From the IMG/VR virus record IMGVR_UViG_3300031576_000013, positions 1-64,000 of that record: 64,000 nucleotides of DNA. One strand, given 5' to 3'. Shown in pieces: positions 1 to 6,550 of the stretch. Both the position numbers and the translations under genes were made by a program. The notes beneath the pieces were generated by a model, which was not told the origin of the DNA, made no database searches, and saw only the letters and a program-made list of their open reading frames with translations. The stretch's first letter is position 1. Each line of letters starts with the position of its first letter. The stretch comes from a virus.

Positions 1-56
1 TATGGTCATATATGGTCATATATGGTCATATATGGTCATATATGGTCATATATGGT
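1..56. repeat. 10-bp tandem repeat array at the window edge
   Basis: The unit TATGGTCATA is repeated head to tail about five and a half times from the first base, and the array probably continues outside the window. The unit is nearly palindromic, differing from its reverse complement at two central positions, as protein-binding repeats often are. Iterons, a terminal redundancy, or simple slippage are all possible. The short open frames that run through it are by-products of the repeat. Confidence 0.9.
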
Positions 57-228
57 CACGTGCGTGGGGGCGCCATTCCAACGAATGCCGGAACCTGCCG
101 CAGTCCCGCCAGTCGCGCTGATCAATCCACTCGATCCCGAACGAATCACGTTCGCCCACGATCCTGCGAGTGGCCTTGCCTGTGCCACAAACGTCGCACG
201 TCTGATCTGGGGCCATCTTGGGCGGCAT
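46..228 (-). CDS. possible small Cys-motif protein
   Basis: A 60-residue frame with one CxxCG motif (CDVCG) near residue 12, of the kind seen in small phage zinc-binding proteins. It lies downstream of, and in the same direction as, the leftward gene ending at 491. There is no clear ribosome-binding site and the C-terminal part looks random; the frame runs into the tandem repeat. It may be a decayed gene or a chance frame. No function is proposed. Confidence 0.25.
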   Translation of the reverse strand: MPPKMAPDQTCDVCGTGKATRRIVGERDSFGIEWIDQRDWRDCGRFRHSLEWRPHARDHI

Positions 229-273
229 CGGATCCGTTCATCCGCGAAGGACCGGTTACGTCTGCCATCGTGT

Positions 274-307
274 CCGCCTTTCGTCTGCTGCCGCCTTTCG
301 TCTGCTG
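274..307. repeat. 17-bp tandem duplication
   Basis: The 17-base unit CCGCCTTTCGTCTGCTG occurs twice in direct succession with no mismatch. It is probably a recent slippage duplication in non-coding DNA. Confidence 0.85.
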
Positions 308-433
308 CCGGGAATTCCTCGGAGGACGCCGGCTGAAAAAGGATCCGGCTTGCTCCAAAAAATTTGGGCGAAAAATTTGCCGGCTGGCTGGCTGGGCCGG
401 CTCGGACCGCCGCACTGCATTAGCGCATTGCAT

Positions 434-472
434 CATAACGCGGTGCGCCACCCACGGCGCCCCCGCGTTATG
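434..472 (-). terminator. hairpin after the leftward operon, possible terminator
   Basis: CATAACGCGG pairs with CCGCGTTATG over 10 bp, and the loop holds a second stem, GCGCC/GGCGC. It lies 19 bp beyond the stop codon of the leftward gene at 491-1351, where a terminator is expected. There is no T tract after it on the minus strand, so it is not a classical intrinsic terminator; it could act in RNA stabilisation. Confidence 0.4.
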
Positions 473-490
473 ACGCAGGGCGCCGTAGTC

Positions 491-1351
491 CTAACGCATC
501 GCGGCAGCCAGCTTGCGCCGCGTCGTTTTGCCTAGTGCGGCAAAAACGCGAGTCACCGCGCCGGCGAACATGGCGCGCGGTATACACCGATGCAGGTCGC
601 GCAATGCGGCAACAAGACGCGGTACGTCATGGGATTTTGCATCGCGCGCCGCTTTAACTACGTCGTCGCGCAATTGCGCCGCGCGTGCCATCGTAGGTAC
701 TGCGCTACGCGCCGCGTTATCCGACAGGTCGCGCACGATAGCCGCTGCGATTACCTCGTGTGCCGTGCCGCACCTACATGCCGTGTCGACGTGCCGATGG
801 CACACGACGCGATGCGTCAACATTGCCGAAACGCGCTGTCCGAAGGCGCCATCGCGGAGGTTGACGGACGCTGTTGGCGCGCGTGTCGCGTCCCGTGGGG
901 CAGGTGCACCCCGAGTAGCGGTAGGTCGAGACGCCCAATTACGCGCGCCTAGCGTGGCGGCCGTCGCGCTAGCGCGTGTACTACGCGCGTCCTGCACTGT
1001 CGTCGCGGTAGCGTCTCGCGACGCTGCGTCAGCGTTGCCGTATCGCGTCACGCGCGACTGAAATAGGGTAGCGAGCGCCCGACCGGCCCTTTGCGCGTCG
1101 CGCAATTGCGCCGCGTCAACGGGAGGCGTGACTACCGGCGCACCACGACGGTACGCCGCGACCACCTGCACACGCTGCATCGCGTCAAGCACGGTTAACG
1201 GGCGCGCGATCGTCGCGTCGGCGCGCGCTAGGCGCGCTGACGCGCGGGCCGCTGCCGCGCCGGCAACCGGGTGTTCGCCACGTCGCGCGTGCTGGAGTGC
1301 GTCAATCGCAGCGTCCTGTACGGCGCGCCATTCCTTGCTGTTATGTGTCAT
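491..1351 (-). CDS. Ala/Arg-rich protein of unknown function
   Basis: A 286-residue protein dominated by Ala, Arg, Thr and Val, with predicted helical N- and C-terminal parts and a low-complexity centre. A short cluster of Cys and His near residues 183-194 (CHRHVDTACRC) could bind a metal. A purine-rich AAAGAAAGGGG lies 5-10 bases before the ATG. It is the last of three leftward genes behind the promoter at 1977-2004. Its DNA is extremely rich in CGCG/GCGC strings, unlike the structural genes, which suggests a separate origin. No family is recognised. Confidence 0.65.
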   Translation of the reverse strand: MTHNSKEWRAVQDAAIDALQHARRGEHPVAGAAAARASARLARADATIARPLTVLDAMQRVQVVAAYRRGAPVVTPPVDAAQLRDAQRAGRALATLFQSRVTRYGNADAASRDATATTVQDARSTRASATAATLGARNWASRPTATRGAPAPRDATRAPTASVNLRDGAFGQRVSAMLTHRVVCHRHVDTACRCGTAHEVIAAAIVRDLSDNAARSAVPTMARAAQLRDDVVKAARDAKSHDVPRLVAALRDLHRCIPRAMFAGAVTRVFAALGKTTRRKLAAAMR

Positions 1352-1439
1352 TTAGTGTCACCCCTTTCTTTTGTGGGCCGGCGAGAGCGCGACTCCCGTG
1401 CCGCACCGCGTTACCGCGTGCGGGCCGGCCCGGCGCGCA

Positions 1440-1712
1440 CTAGGCGTGCGCGCTCACAATCACGGCACCTTCCGTGGCGCCATGCGTCTTGGGCGGGGCT
1501 TTCAGGATGGCCGCCGCTGCCGCGCGGTCGCGACCGACGGCGACCAAGCGCGCGACGGTGATACCGTCCGCGCGTTCCTGTGCGGTCACGATATCCGTGT
1601 CAGCGCGCCGCGCCAACATGACGCGCCGCGTTGCTTCGCGTACGCTGGGGTCCAGCGTCACGACGCTCTGTATCAGCTTGTCGGCTACCATTTCGTCGAT
1701 TGTTTTCGCCAT
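1440..1712 (-). CDS. small helical protein of unknown function
   Basis: A 90-residue, charged, probably all-helical protein beginning MAKTIDEMVADKL. The start is supported by GAAAGGAAA about 6 bases upstream. It is the middle gene of the leftward group between the 23-residue peptide and the Ala/Arg-rich protein, and shares their GC-rich base use. No family is recognised. Confidence 0.7.
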   Translation of the reverse strand: MAKTIDEMVADKLIQSVVTLDPSVREATRRVMLARRADTDIVTAQERADGITVARLVAVGRDRAAAAAILKAPPKTHGATEGAVIVSAHA

Positions 1713-1763
1713 TTTGCGTTTCCTTTCGTTTTGAATACCCGAGTCAACCTAGCGGAATTACTA

Positions 1764-1818
1764 GGTTTTTTCGAGCCCTACGCGCCGCAAGCTGCGGCGC
1801 GTAGGGCAGGAAAAAACC
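1764..1818. repeat. large perfect-arm inverted repeat (cruciform)
   Basis: An outer arm GGTTTTTTC/GAAAAAACC (9 bp) and an inner arm of 15 bp, ending CCCTACGCGCCGCA/TGCGGCGCGTAGGG, flank a 3-base loop with only a 2-base internal mismatch. The T run is on the 5' side and the A run on the 3' side, read on either strand, so neither strand has the hairpin-then-T-tract order of an intrinsic terminator. It sits between the 23-residue peptide gene and the gene at 1440-1712, inside the leftward transcript. A protein-binding cruciform, an RNase processing site or a transcript-stabilising stem are possible. Confidence 0.9.
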
Positions 1819-1828
1819 CTGCCCGCGT

Positions 1829-1900
1829 CTACGCGTTGTACGCGCTCCAACCAGTCAAAATAACACACAGCGTTGTGAAAATGGTGGTTGCAATTTCCAT
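1829..1900 (-). CDS. 23-residue membrane peptide
   Basis: A very short frame, MEIATTIFTTLCVILTGWSAYNA, reads as a single hydrophobic segment with a Trp/Tyr interface end, so it should sit in the membrane. The ribosome-binding site AAGGAAAGG is placed 6 bases before the ATG, and the gene is the first after the leftward promoter at 1977-2004. The following two genes use the same type of site. It could be a small toxin, a holin-like peptide or a leader peptide; nothing separates these. Confidence 0.5.
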   Translation of the reverse strand: MEIATTIFTTLCVILTGWSAYNA

Positions 1901-2230
1901 GACGCACCTTTCCTTTTCTGCCTTTCGGCGTTGCAGTGCGCCCCGAGGGGCGTCACGTTTGTTTTTCGATGTCTTGACTATAACACGGCATGAAAACGAG
2001 TCAAACATATTTCGTGTAAATCTTTATTCCCGAACGATATCGCATAGTTACGGAGCAAAAGTTTACAATGCGTTGCTATGCGTCAACGGTAGACGTGTGG
2101 GAATATCTGTGAGGTAGATTACCAGATTTTTGCGTGTGACGCACTGCGGCATGAGGTCTGGCATCGCTTACTATACAAGAAATTTCCACCAATTTAACGC
2201 GTCGCATTACCCAAAACGACCGCTAACCAA
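1901..2230. other. divergent intergenic region
   Basis: This 330-bp stretch lies between the leftward group and the rightward block. It holds the leftward promoter (1977-2004), a short GC palindrome CGCCCCGAGGGGCG (1939-1952) in what would be the leftward 5' leader, and AT-rich DNA to about 2200. A rightward promoter was not found with confidence; TACTATACA near 2169-2177 and TATATT at 2258 are weak -10 candidates without good -35 boxes. Confidence 0.6.
1977..2004 (-). promoter_or_regulatory. sigma70-like promoter, leftward
   Basis: On the minus strand TTGACT (1999-2004) and TATAGT (1977-1982) are separated by 16 bases, close to the TTGACA/TATAAT consensus. It points at the three leftward genes (1829-1900, 1440-1712, 491-1351). 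The predicted start near 1970 leaves a leader of about 70 bases that contains the GC palindrome at 1939-1952. Confidence 0.75.
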
Positions 2231-3529
2231 ATGTATAGCGATGCGATAAAAAGCGTGTATATTCCTCGAATGGGTCTCGGGCGATACGAAATCCTCGCAG
2301 CCGACTTCGACCTCGCGAAAAAAGGCTTCCTGCGAGGTCCAGTTATCAAACACGTCGGAGCTTTATCCGCAGCCGTTCTCTCCGATTTCGTGCGCGATCG
2401 ACACGTACGCAATCACCTGTTTCGCGGTTGCCGATTTTACTCGTGGGACGATCTGATTCGTGAATCTGCATTCAAGATCCAGGTGCCCGAAACGGCGGAA
2501 GCCACGCTCAACTTATTTCAAATTCAAAAAGGTGCGTCTCCCCGCCCACCTGGTTATTCACGTTTACATCCACCCGACCATCTCCTGACAACCAACGCCC
2601 CACTTACCGATGCAAAACAAGTCTTCAAGACGAACCCGTGGAAGCTGTGGAAACATCGTCGCTTGCCGCCAGGTGTCTTCGCCACCGCCCTCAACAACCT
2701 CCTCCCAAAACAACCGAACGAAACCCCCGAGGAGGAGCGCGCACGCCTTCTCACGATCCTCTCGATCCCCGAGCCCTACGCACCCCCCGGCGGACTTCCG
2801 CCCCCCGACCCCCACCCTCCACTTCCGTGTCTGCGCTCGTACGTACCGGTCGAGATAACCAAGGCGGACTTCCTCGCGCTCCCGATCTTCGACCGGCGCA
2901 CCGACCGGCCGCTCCCGACCGTCGAGGTCGGCTACACGTGGAAGTTCCTGAACAATAACTATGCGCATCGGCGCCTCGAGAACCGCACCGAGTTCTGGCG
3001 GGCGCAGTACGCCGAACCCGTCCCGCGCAACATCGTGCTCATGCGCAACGCCTTCGTCATCCGCGACACGGACGGCAAGCCGCTCGATCACTACGAGCTG
3101 CTTCTCGAGATCCAGGAAGACGTGTTCAAGGCGACGGGCGTGAAGATCCTCCCCAACTCCGAGATCCAAAGAAAGGCAGAAACCCGCCTTGCCGCGCAAG
3201 AAACAAGAAGGAGCGCTTGGAATTCGGCCACGCCGTCCGCTCCATGTGATAGATGCGGCCACACAAAGGAAAAACACCTCTCCTCCGGCTGCCAGTTCGC
3301 CAAGGACACCATCGCGGAGTGCGACTGTTTTCACTTTTCGATTCGCAATTCGATTTCATCTTCGAATCAGGATCAGGATCCGGATCCTGATCCGGATCCT
3401 GATCCGCATTCCTTATCGTCATCGGGGAACCCAGAACAGGGAGCTTCACTCGACAAACTCGACGACGAACTCGAAGAATTCGAAGCGATGGCCACGCCTT
3501 TTGGAACGAGGGGTACGTCTGCGAGATAG
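2231..3529 (+). CDS. unknown protein with Cys/His cluster and Asp-Pro tail
   Basis: A 432-residue protein, first of the rightward block. It has a Pro-rich middle (around 180-205), a Cys/His cluster CDRCGHTKEKH...C...CDCFH at about residues 340-372 that should bind zinc, then (DP)n repeats and an acidic coiled end. One copy of the dispersed repeat lies in its 3' coding part and is read as SSGNPEQG. No ribosome-binding site precedes the ATG at 2231. An in-frame ATG at 2270 follows TATATT by 6 bases, so it could be a leaderless start. No family is recognised; a nucleic-acid-binding role is only a guess. Confidence 0.7.
   Translation: MYSDAIKSVYIPRMGLGRYEILAADFDLAKKGFLRGPVIKHVGALSAAVLSDFVRDRHVRNHLFRGCRFYSWDDLIRESAFKIQVPETAEATLNLFQIQKGASPRPPGYSRLHPPDHLLTTNAPLTDAKQVFKTNPWKLWKHRRLPPGVFATALNNLLPKQPNETPEEERARLLTILSIPEPYAPPGGLPPPDPHPPLPCLRSYVPVEITKADFLALPIFDRRTDRPLPTVEVGYTWKFLNNNYAHRRLENRTEFWRAQYAEPVPRNIVLMRNAFVIRDTDGKPLDHYELLLEIQEDVFKATGVKILPNSEIQRKAETRLAAQETRRSAWNSATPSAPCDRCGHTKEKHLSSGCQFAKDTIAECDCFHFSIRNSISSSNQDQDPDPDPDPDPHSLSSSGNPEQGASLDKLDDELEEFEAMATPFGTRGTSAR
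3370..3406. repeat. GGATCC/GATCCT microsatellite inside a gene
   Basis: Repeats of GATCCG/GATCCT, including several GGATCC palindromes, encode the alternating Asp-Pro run of the gene at 2231-3529. The DNA is largely self-complementary, so the mRNA can form a stem here. Confidence 0.8.
3411..3444 (-). repeat. dispersed repeat copy 1 (in coding sequence)
   Basis: On the minus strand this reads CCCTGTTCTGGGTTCCCC then GATGACGATAA, a close match to the dispersed element described in the findings. It is translated in frame as SSGNPEQG by the gene at 2231-3529. Confidence 0.85.
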
Positions 3530-3554
3530 GCCATCTCAACATGAAAACAATCTC

Positions 3555-3584
3555 TTGACTTTGTATCTCATTCCGTAGTACACT
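3555..3584 (+). promoter_or_regulatory. sigma70-like promoter, rightward
   Basis: TTGACT (3555-3560) and TACACT (3579-3584) are 18 bases apart, 35 bp before a GGAGG ribosome-binding site and the gene at 3619. It probably drives the rightward small-gene block. Confidence 0.55.
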
Positions 3585-3618
3585 CGTTCCAGGTCGACAA
3601 CCCGGAGGAAATACGGCA

Positions 3619-4095
3619 ATGCGCACAGACAGCACCATCGACGGCGCCGCGAGGGATCTCGTCGCCAAGTTTCGTTCACTGATCGAAAGCGACGTCCGTC
3701 GCCGCGTCCTGGACGCGATCGCGAAGAATGGGCTCGGCGTCCAAAAGAGCGCTGTCCACGCTCCAAAAGCGAAAGAGAAGGAGAAGGCGCACGGCGGGCC
3801 AAGACGGAAGCGCGACAAGTCGAGCTACCGCTGCCCGGTCCCTCACTGTCCGAACGTGTCCGCCCCGATCTTCGGCATGGTGTGCGGCAAGCACAGGGAT
3901 GTTCCGAAGCCACTGATCAAGAAGTACCGCGCGGCGCGTGCCGAGTCTAAGAAGACCGGCGTCCCCGTCATGACGCTTCTGAACGCGAAGACAAAGACAA
4001 AGACGAAGACAAAGACAAAGACAAAGACAAAGAAGGCGCACTCGACCAAGTCGAAAGCGAAGCCGTCAGCCGCACTCCAGGCCGCACAAGCGTAA
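3619..4095 (+). CDS. zinc-finger protein with Lys-Thr repeat tail
   Basis: 158 residues with GGAGG 10 bases before the ATG. The N-terminal 40 residues look helical, then a CPVPHC...CGKH motif (about residues 72-92) should form a small zinc finger. After that comes a (Lys-Thr)n run coded by an AAGACA hexamer repeat, and a very basic tail, as expected of a protein that binds DNA or RNA. It follows its own promoter. The family is not recognised. Confidence 0.75.
   Translation: MRTDSTIDGAARDLVAKFRSLIESDVRRRVLDAIAKNGLGVQKSAVHAPKAKEKEKAHGGPRRKRDKSSYRCPVPHCPNVSAPIFGMVCGKHRDVPKPLIKKYRAARAESKKTGVPVMTLLNAKTKTKTKTKTKTKTKKAHSTKSKAKPSAALQAAQA
3988..4033. repeat. AAGACA hexamer microsatellite inside a gene
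   Basis: About seven copies of AAGACA (one with AAGACG) encode the Lys-Thr run of the zinc-finger protein. Copy number is likely to vary by slippage in whole codons. Confidence 0.85.
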
Positions 4096-4104
4096 AGGCT
4101 CCGC

Positions 4105-4305
4105 GTGAAGGATCATCGTCCGTCGAAGGCGGCGGTGTTCTTCGCCCTGGCATTCTTCGCCGCGAATATCTGCATTGCCGCGCCCACGTTCAGGATCTTT
4201 TCATGGATCCTGAACGGGCTCGGAATGTGTGGTGTCTTGCTCGGTCTATGGCTCGAAAGGCTCGAACGCAAGCGGCTCGGAGAGCCCCGCGCCCCGGCCA
4301 ACTGA
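4105..4305 (+). CDS. small two-helix membrane protein
   Basis: 66 residues, GTG start, 9 bp after the zinc-finger gene, with AAAGG upstream. Two hydrophobic helices (about residues 9-27 and 31-50) are followed by a basic, charged tail. Topology fits a class II holin or a generic phage membrane protein, but the lysis genes lie 5 kb away, so the role is open. Confidence 0.6.
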   Translation: MKDHRPSKAAVFFALAFFAANICIAAPTFRIFSWILNGLGMCGVLLGLWLERLERKRLGEPRAPAN

Positions 4306-4577
4306 TTCCCTTATCGGACCAAATTCCCCTGCTCTGGATCCCAGATGACGGCTATGGCACACGCGAATGTACACTCCGCCGCTTGAAATCGCACCGCCGT
4401 TCGCGGTGGCGGGTTCATTCGAAGTTCATCGTGCGCGGTCACTGGCGCAACCAAGCCTTCGGCAAGAAGCGCCTCGAACGCAAGAAAAGGTGGATCGCGG
4501 CTTTCTGGAAAGGCCCGAAAAGCGGCCCCAGTCTCGCGAGACTCTACGAAGTCTTGAAGCCGGACGAAAAAGATTGA
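4203..4577 (+). CDS. basic VRGHWRNQ-motif protein
   Basis: The C-terminal 75 residues contain VRGHWRNQAFG followed by RWIAAFWKGP, a motif pair I know from many small phage, plasmid and actinobacterial proteins of unknown function. That part is almost certainly coding. The start is uncertain: frame and stops force it upstream of 4321, with ATG at 4203 or 4248, both overlapping the preceding membrane-protein gene and neither with a good ribosome-binding site. The dispersed repeat copy at 4321 is read as IPLLWIPDDG. Confidence 0.6.
   Translation: MDPERARNVWCLARSMARKARTQAARRAPRPGQLIPLSDQIPLLWIPDDGYGTRECTLRRLKSHRRSRWRVHSKFIVRGHWRNQAFGKKRLERKKRWIAAFWKGPKSGPSLARLYEVLKPDEKD
4321..4352 (+). repeat. 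dispersed repeat copy 2 (in coding sequence)
   Basis: AATTCCCCTGCTCTGGATCC then CAGATGACGG matches the element; it lies within the frame at 4203-4577. Confidence 0.75.
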
Positions 4578-4585
4578 TCGAAACA

Positions 4586-4620
4586 AAATTCCATTTTCTG
4601 GGTTCCCCGATGACGGTAAC
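4586..4620 (+). repeat. dispersed repeat copy 3 (gene gap)
   Basis: AAATTCCATTTTCTGGGTTC then CCCGATGACGGTAAC. It fills the gap between 4577 and the gene at 4645, ending about 10 bases before the ribosome-binding site. Confidence 0.9.
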
Positions 4621-4644
4621 GGTTTGAATGAAGGAAGATCGCAA

Positions 4645-5190
4645 ATGACTTTTGGAACAGAAACAATCAAGCGTGTTTGCAGCCCCGACGAGCTCGAATC
4701 TTTGACACGTCAAGGTTGGCGCGTCGTCGACAAGGTTCAGCGTGCGCACGTAGTCGACGTCCCGCGTACGCACGTAGGTTTCGTCCCGCCTCAATATGAG
4801 CCACAACGCGGCGGCTATTTTGTAGAACCGCCTAATGGCAAGTGGCATGAATATGCGACCTCGGAACAGGTGGTCGTACCCGAGACGCACTTTCTCCTTG
4901 AGCTGAACGAGGCGAGCTCGTTGGCAAAATTGACCGGCGAATTGAACGTGGCGCACGCTGCGGCGGAAAAAGATCGCGCCAATACGAAAGAAGCCTGTGA
5001 TCAATTGATCAAAGCGCTCGAAAACCAGAAACAGCTGGAGACGCGTCTTGCCGAGGCGAATAAACTGTGTCAAGCCGCGCTTGCCGCTTACAATATGACT
5101 CGCAGTCAACTCGTAAAGCTCGAACGCGACTTTGCCATATTGAAGAACGCGATCGGTGACTTGCGGGCCAAGGAGATCCTTCAGTCATGA
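4645..5190 (+). CDS. coiled-coil protein of unknown function
   Basis: 181 residues. The ATG at 4645 is chosen over the TTG at 4624 because AAGGAAG lies 7 bases before it. The N-terminal half (GWRVVDKVQ, residues 22-32) is soluble-looking. From about residue 90 to the end there are heptad-like runs of Leu, Ala, Glu and Lys that predict a long coiled coil. It overlaps the next gene by 4 bases, so the two are translationally coupled. No family is recognised. Confidence 0.75.
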   Translation: MTFGTETIKRVCSPDELESLTRQGWRVVDKVQRAHVVDVPRTHVGFVPPQYEPQRGGYFVEPPNGKWHEYATSEQVVVPETHFLLELNEASSLAKLTGELNVAHAAAEKDRANTKEACDQLIKALENQKQLETRLAEANKLCQAALAAYNMTRSQLVKLERDFAILKNAIGDLRAKEILQS

Positions 5191-5849
5191 TGTTCGCAAA
5201 ATATTGGTGCAATGACTGCAAGTTCATGCGCCGTCCCGGCGAGTGTGATCACTCGCGCTACAAGATCGGTCCTACCGAACCAGCGAAGTCGACCGCAGTC
5301 CAAACAGGTATGAAAGATGTAGTCGACCCATTTGATGCGGGCATTAAGCCTCTTGTATGGTATGAGGCGCGCTCTATTGCCACACCGAAATTCGTAAAGA
5401 CTTCGTACTCGCAGCCGTTGCCTATCGACGCGGCCGGTATACATTCATCGTGTGGCGCACCGTTTTGTTGTTCCGATGAAAAAACGCCCAGGCTCTACCG
5501 GTCTTTCGATGACACGCAGGCCGAAGAGATCTTCTGGAAACTTAGTTTGCCGGTCGAAATCCCGGAAGCTTCGTGGGTTTCGTTTCGGCTCATTCACCAA
5601 GCCTCGTCTGGAGTGAGTGGATCGGTTGCTCTCCGTCTTCGATTTGGTGAAACACCTACCGATTCTTTCGCGCCAAGCATTCCACCGCTCAAGGTCTTCG
5701 GGTCCGGGATCAATCACCATGTGATCTATTTTCCGAATAAGGGAATACCCCCGATACAAACGATCAGTTTGTCGCGCAGCCCCAAATCAAACGACACTTT
5801 GATCGCCGATTGGATGCTGTTGGATGCGGGATTGGTTTGGGGGTCTTGA
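5187..5849 (+). CDS. unknown protein with N-terminal Cys pair
   Basis: 220 residues with AAGGAG upstream; ATGATG gives two possible starts 3 bases apart. A WCNDCKFM motif at residues 7-14 and a later CGAPFCC (about 89-95) could bind metal. The remainder is rich in beta-strand-forming residues and has the look of a jelly-roll or lectin-like fold, which is inference only. It sits in the early block, not with virion genes. Confidence 0.7.
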   Translation: MMFAKYWCNDCKFMRRPGECDHSRYKIGPTEPAKSTAVQTGMKDVVDPFDAGIKPLVWYEARSIATPKFVKTSYSQPLPIDAAGIHSSCGAPFCCSDEKTPRLYRSFDDTQAEEIFWKLSLPVEIPEASWVSFRLIHQASSGVSGSVALRLRFGETPTDSFAPSIPPLKVFGSGINHHVIYFPNKGIPPIQTISLSRSPKSNDTLIADWMLLDAGLVWGS

Positions 5850-5874
5850 CTACTTCTGTGCAGATGGATGACAA

Positions 5875-5985
5875 GTGAAGTACCGTAAGCAGCCGGTGGT
5901 CGTTGAGGCGACCCAGTGGTTCAAGAATGGCGACCATCCCGCCCGTGGCGCCAGAAGCGAGGCCCTACGACGGGTTACCACATGA
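5875..5985 (+). pseudogene. truncated KPVVVEATQWF-family small protein
   Basis: A GTG-started frame encodes MKYRKQPVVVEATQWFKNGD, the conserved N-terminus of a widespread small phage protein family that is normally around 90-100 residues. It stops after 36 residues. From 5927 a second frame with an unrelated C-terminus takes over. This looks like a fusion or frameshift that broke the gene, or a remnant kept after recombination. Function of the family is unknown. Confidence 0.6.
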
Positions 5986-6115
5986 ATCAATGCGTCCACT
6001 TTGGACGCGAGTAGGAGACGATTTCAATACTCTCACGTTAACACCGTCTATCTATCGGGTTGGTGGTTGTGGTTGGCATGGATTCATTACAAAAGGCGTT
6101 GTAACTAATGCATAG
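5927..6115 (+). CDS. short protein with DUF6527-like C-terminus
   Basis: 62 residues in the frame next to the broken gene, starting at an ATG inside it. The end, TLTPSIYRVGGCGWHGFITK, resembles the C-terminal signature (PSI..CGWHGFLTDG) of the DUF6527 phage proteins, sometimes labelled ammonia monooxygenase by error. The Cys-rich part that usually precedes it is missing. It may be a trimmed functional version or a remnant. Confidence 0.5.
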   Translation: MATIPPVAPEARPYDGLPHESMRPLWTRVGDDFNTLTLTPSIYRVGGCGWHGFITKGVVTNA

Positions 6116-6138
6116 ATCAACAATACGAAGTACGAACC

Positions 6139-6516
6139 ATGCCTGAACGCCGCCGCCTACCCAACACACGCAATTCAATCACCGCCCGCCTACTCATGCG
6201 ACATTCGGGCGGCGAATTGAAGATCTATGTGACTGTCGGACTTTACGACGATGGCAAGCCGGGTGAGATATTCCTCAAGGCCGACAAGCTCGGATCCACG
6301 GTCTCCGGCCTGCTCGACGCCCTCGCCATCTCCATGAGTATCGGTCTCCAGAATGGTGCTCCCATGGATCACTTCACGTCGAAGCTGATCAACATGCGCT
6401 TCGAGCCCGAAGGCATGGTCACGCTCAATGACAAAAGCGATTTCGCCTCTTCGATCGTGGACGCGGTTGGCAAATGGCTCGACAAAAAGTTTCCGAAGCC
6501 CGATCATCAAACGTGA
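6139..6516 (+). CDS. stand-alone TSCPD-domain protein
   Basis: 125 residues. The sequence follows the TSCPD domain pattern: LPNTRNSITARL at the start, VTVGLYDDGKPGEIFLKADK (about 31-50), GSTVSGLLDALAISMSIGLQ, and a final FEPEG...SIVDAVGKWL. This domain is known at the C-terminus of vitamin-B12-dependent ribonucleotide reductases (NrdJ) and as free proteins in phages. No reductase gene is in the window, so it may act with a host or distant phage enzyme in dNTP supply. The family assignment is firm; the role is inferred. Confidence 0.85.
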   Translation: MPERRRLPNTRNSITARLLMRHSGGELKIYVTVGLYDDGKPGEIFLKADKLGSTVSGLLDALAISMSIGLQNGAPMDHFTSKLINMRFEPEGMVTLNDKSDFASSIVDAVGKWLDKKFPKPDHQT

Positions 6517-6518
6517 CA

Positions 6519-6550
6519 AAAATCCCCTCCTCTGAATCTCGGATGCTAAC
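6519..6550 (+). repeat. dispersed repeat copy 4 (gene gap)
   Basis: AAATCCCCTCCTCTGAATCT then CGGATGCTAAC. It starts 3 bases after the TSCPD gene. Its GATG provides the likely ATG (6543) of the next gene. Confidence 0.8.

Larger units (their letters stand above)
229..490. other. non-coding stretch with tandem duplication and hairpin
   Basis: No convincing gene lies between the possible small frame and the end of the leftward gene at 491. The stretch holds a 17-bp tandem duplication (274-307), runs of short GGCTGGCT-type repeats near 380, and a strong hairpin (434-472). Confidence 0.5.

Noticed and set aside
12-473. Rightward frames of 153 and 105 residues at the left end
   Set aside because: They run through the 10-bp tandem repeat and non-coding repeats, have no ribosome-binding site and show no protein-like pattern.
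1764-1818. Inverted repeat as a rho-independent terminator
   Set aside because: On both strands the T tract precedes the stem and an A tract follows it, the reverse of an intrinsic terminator.
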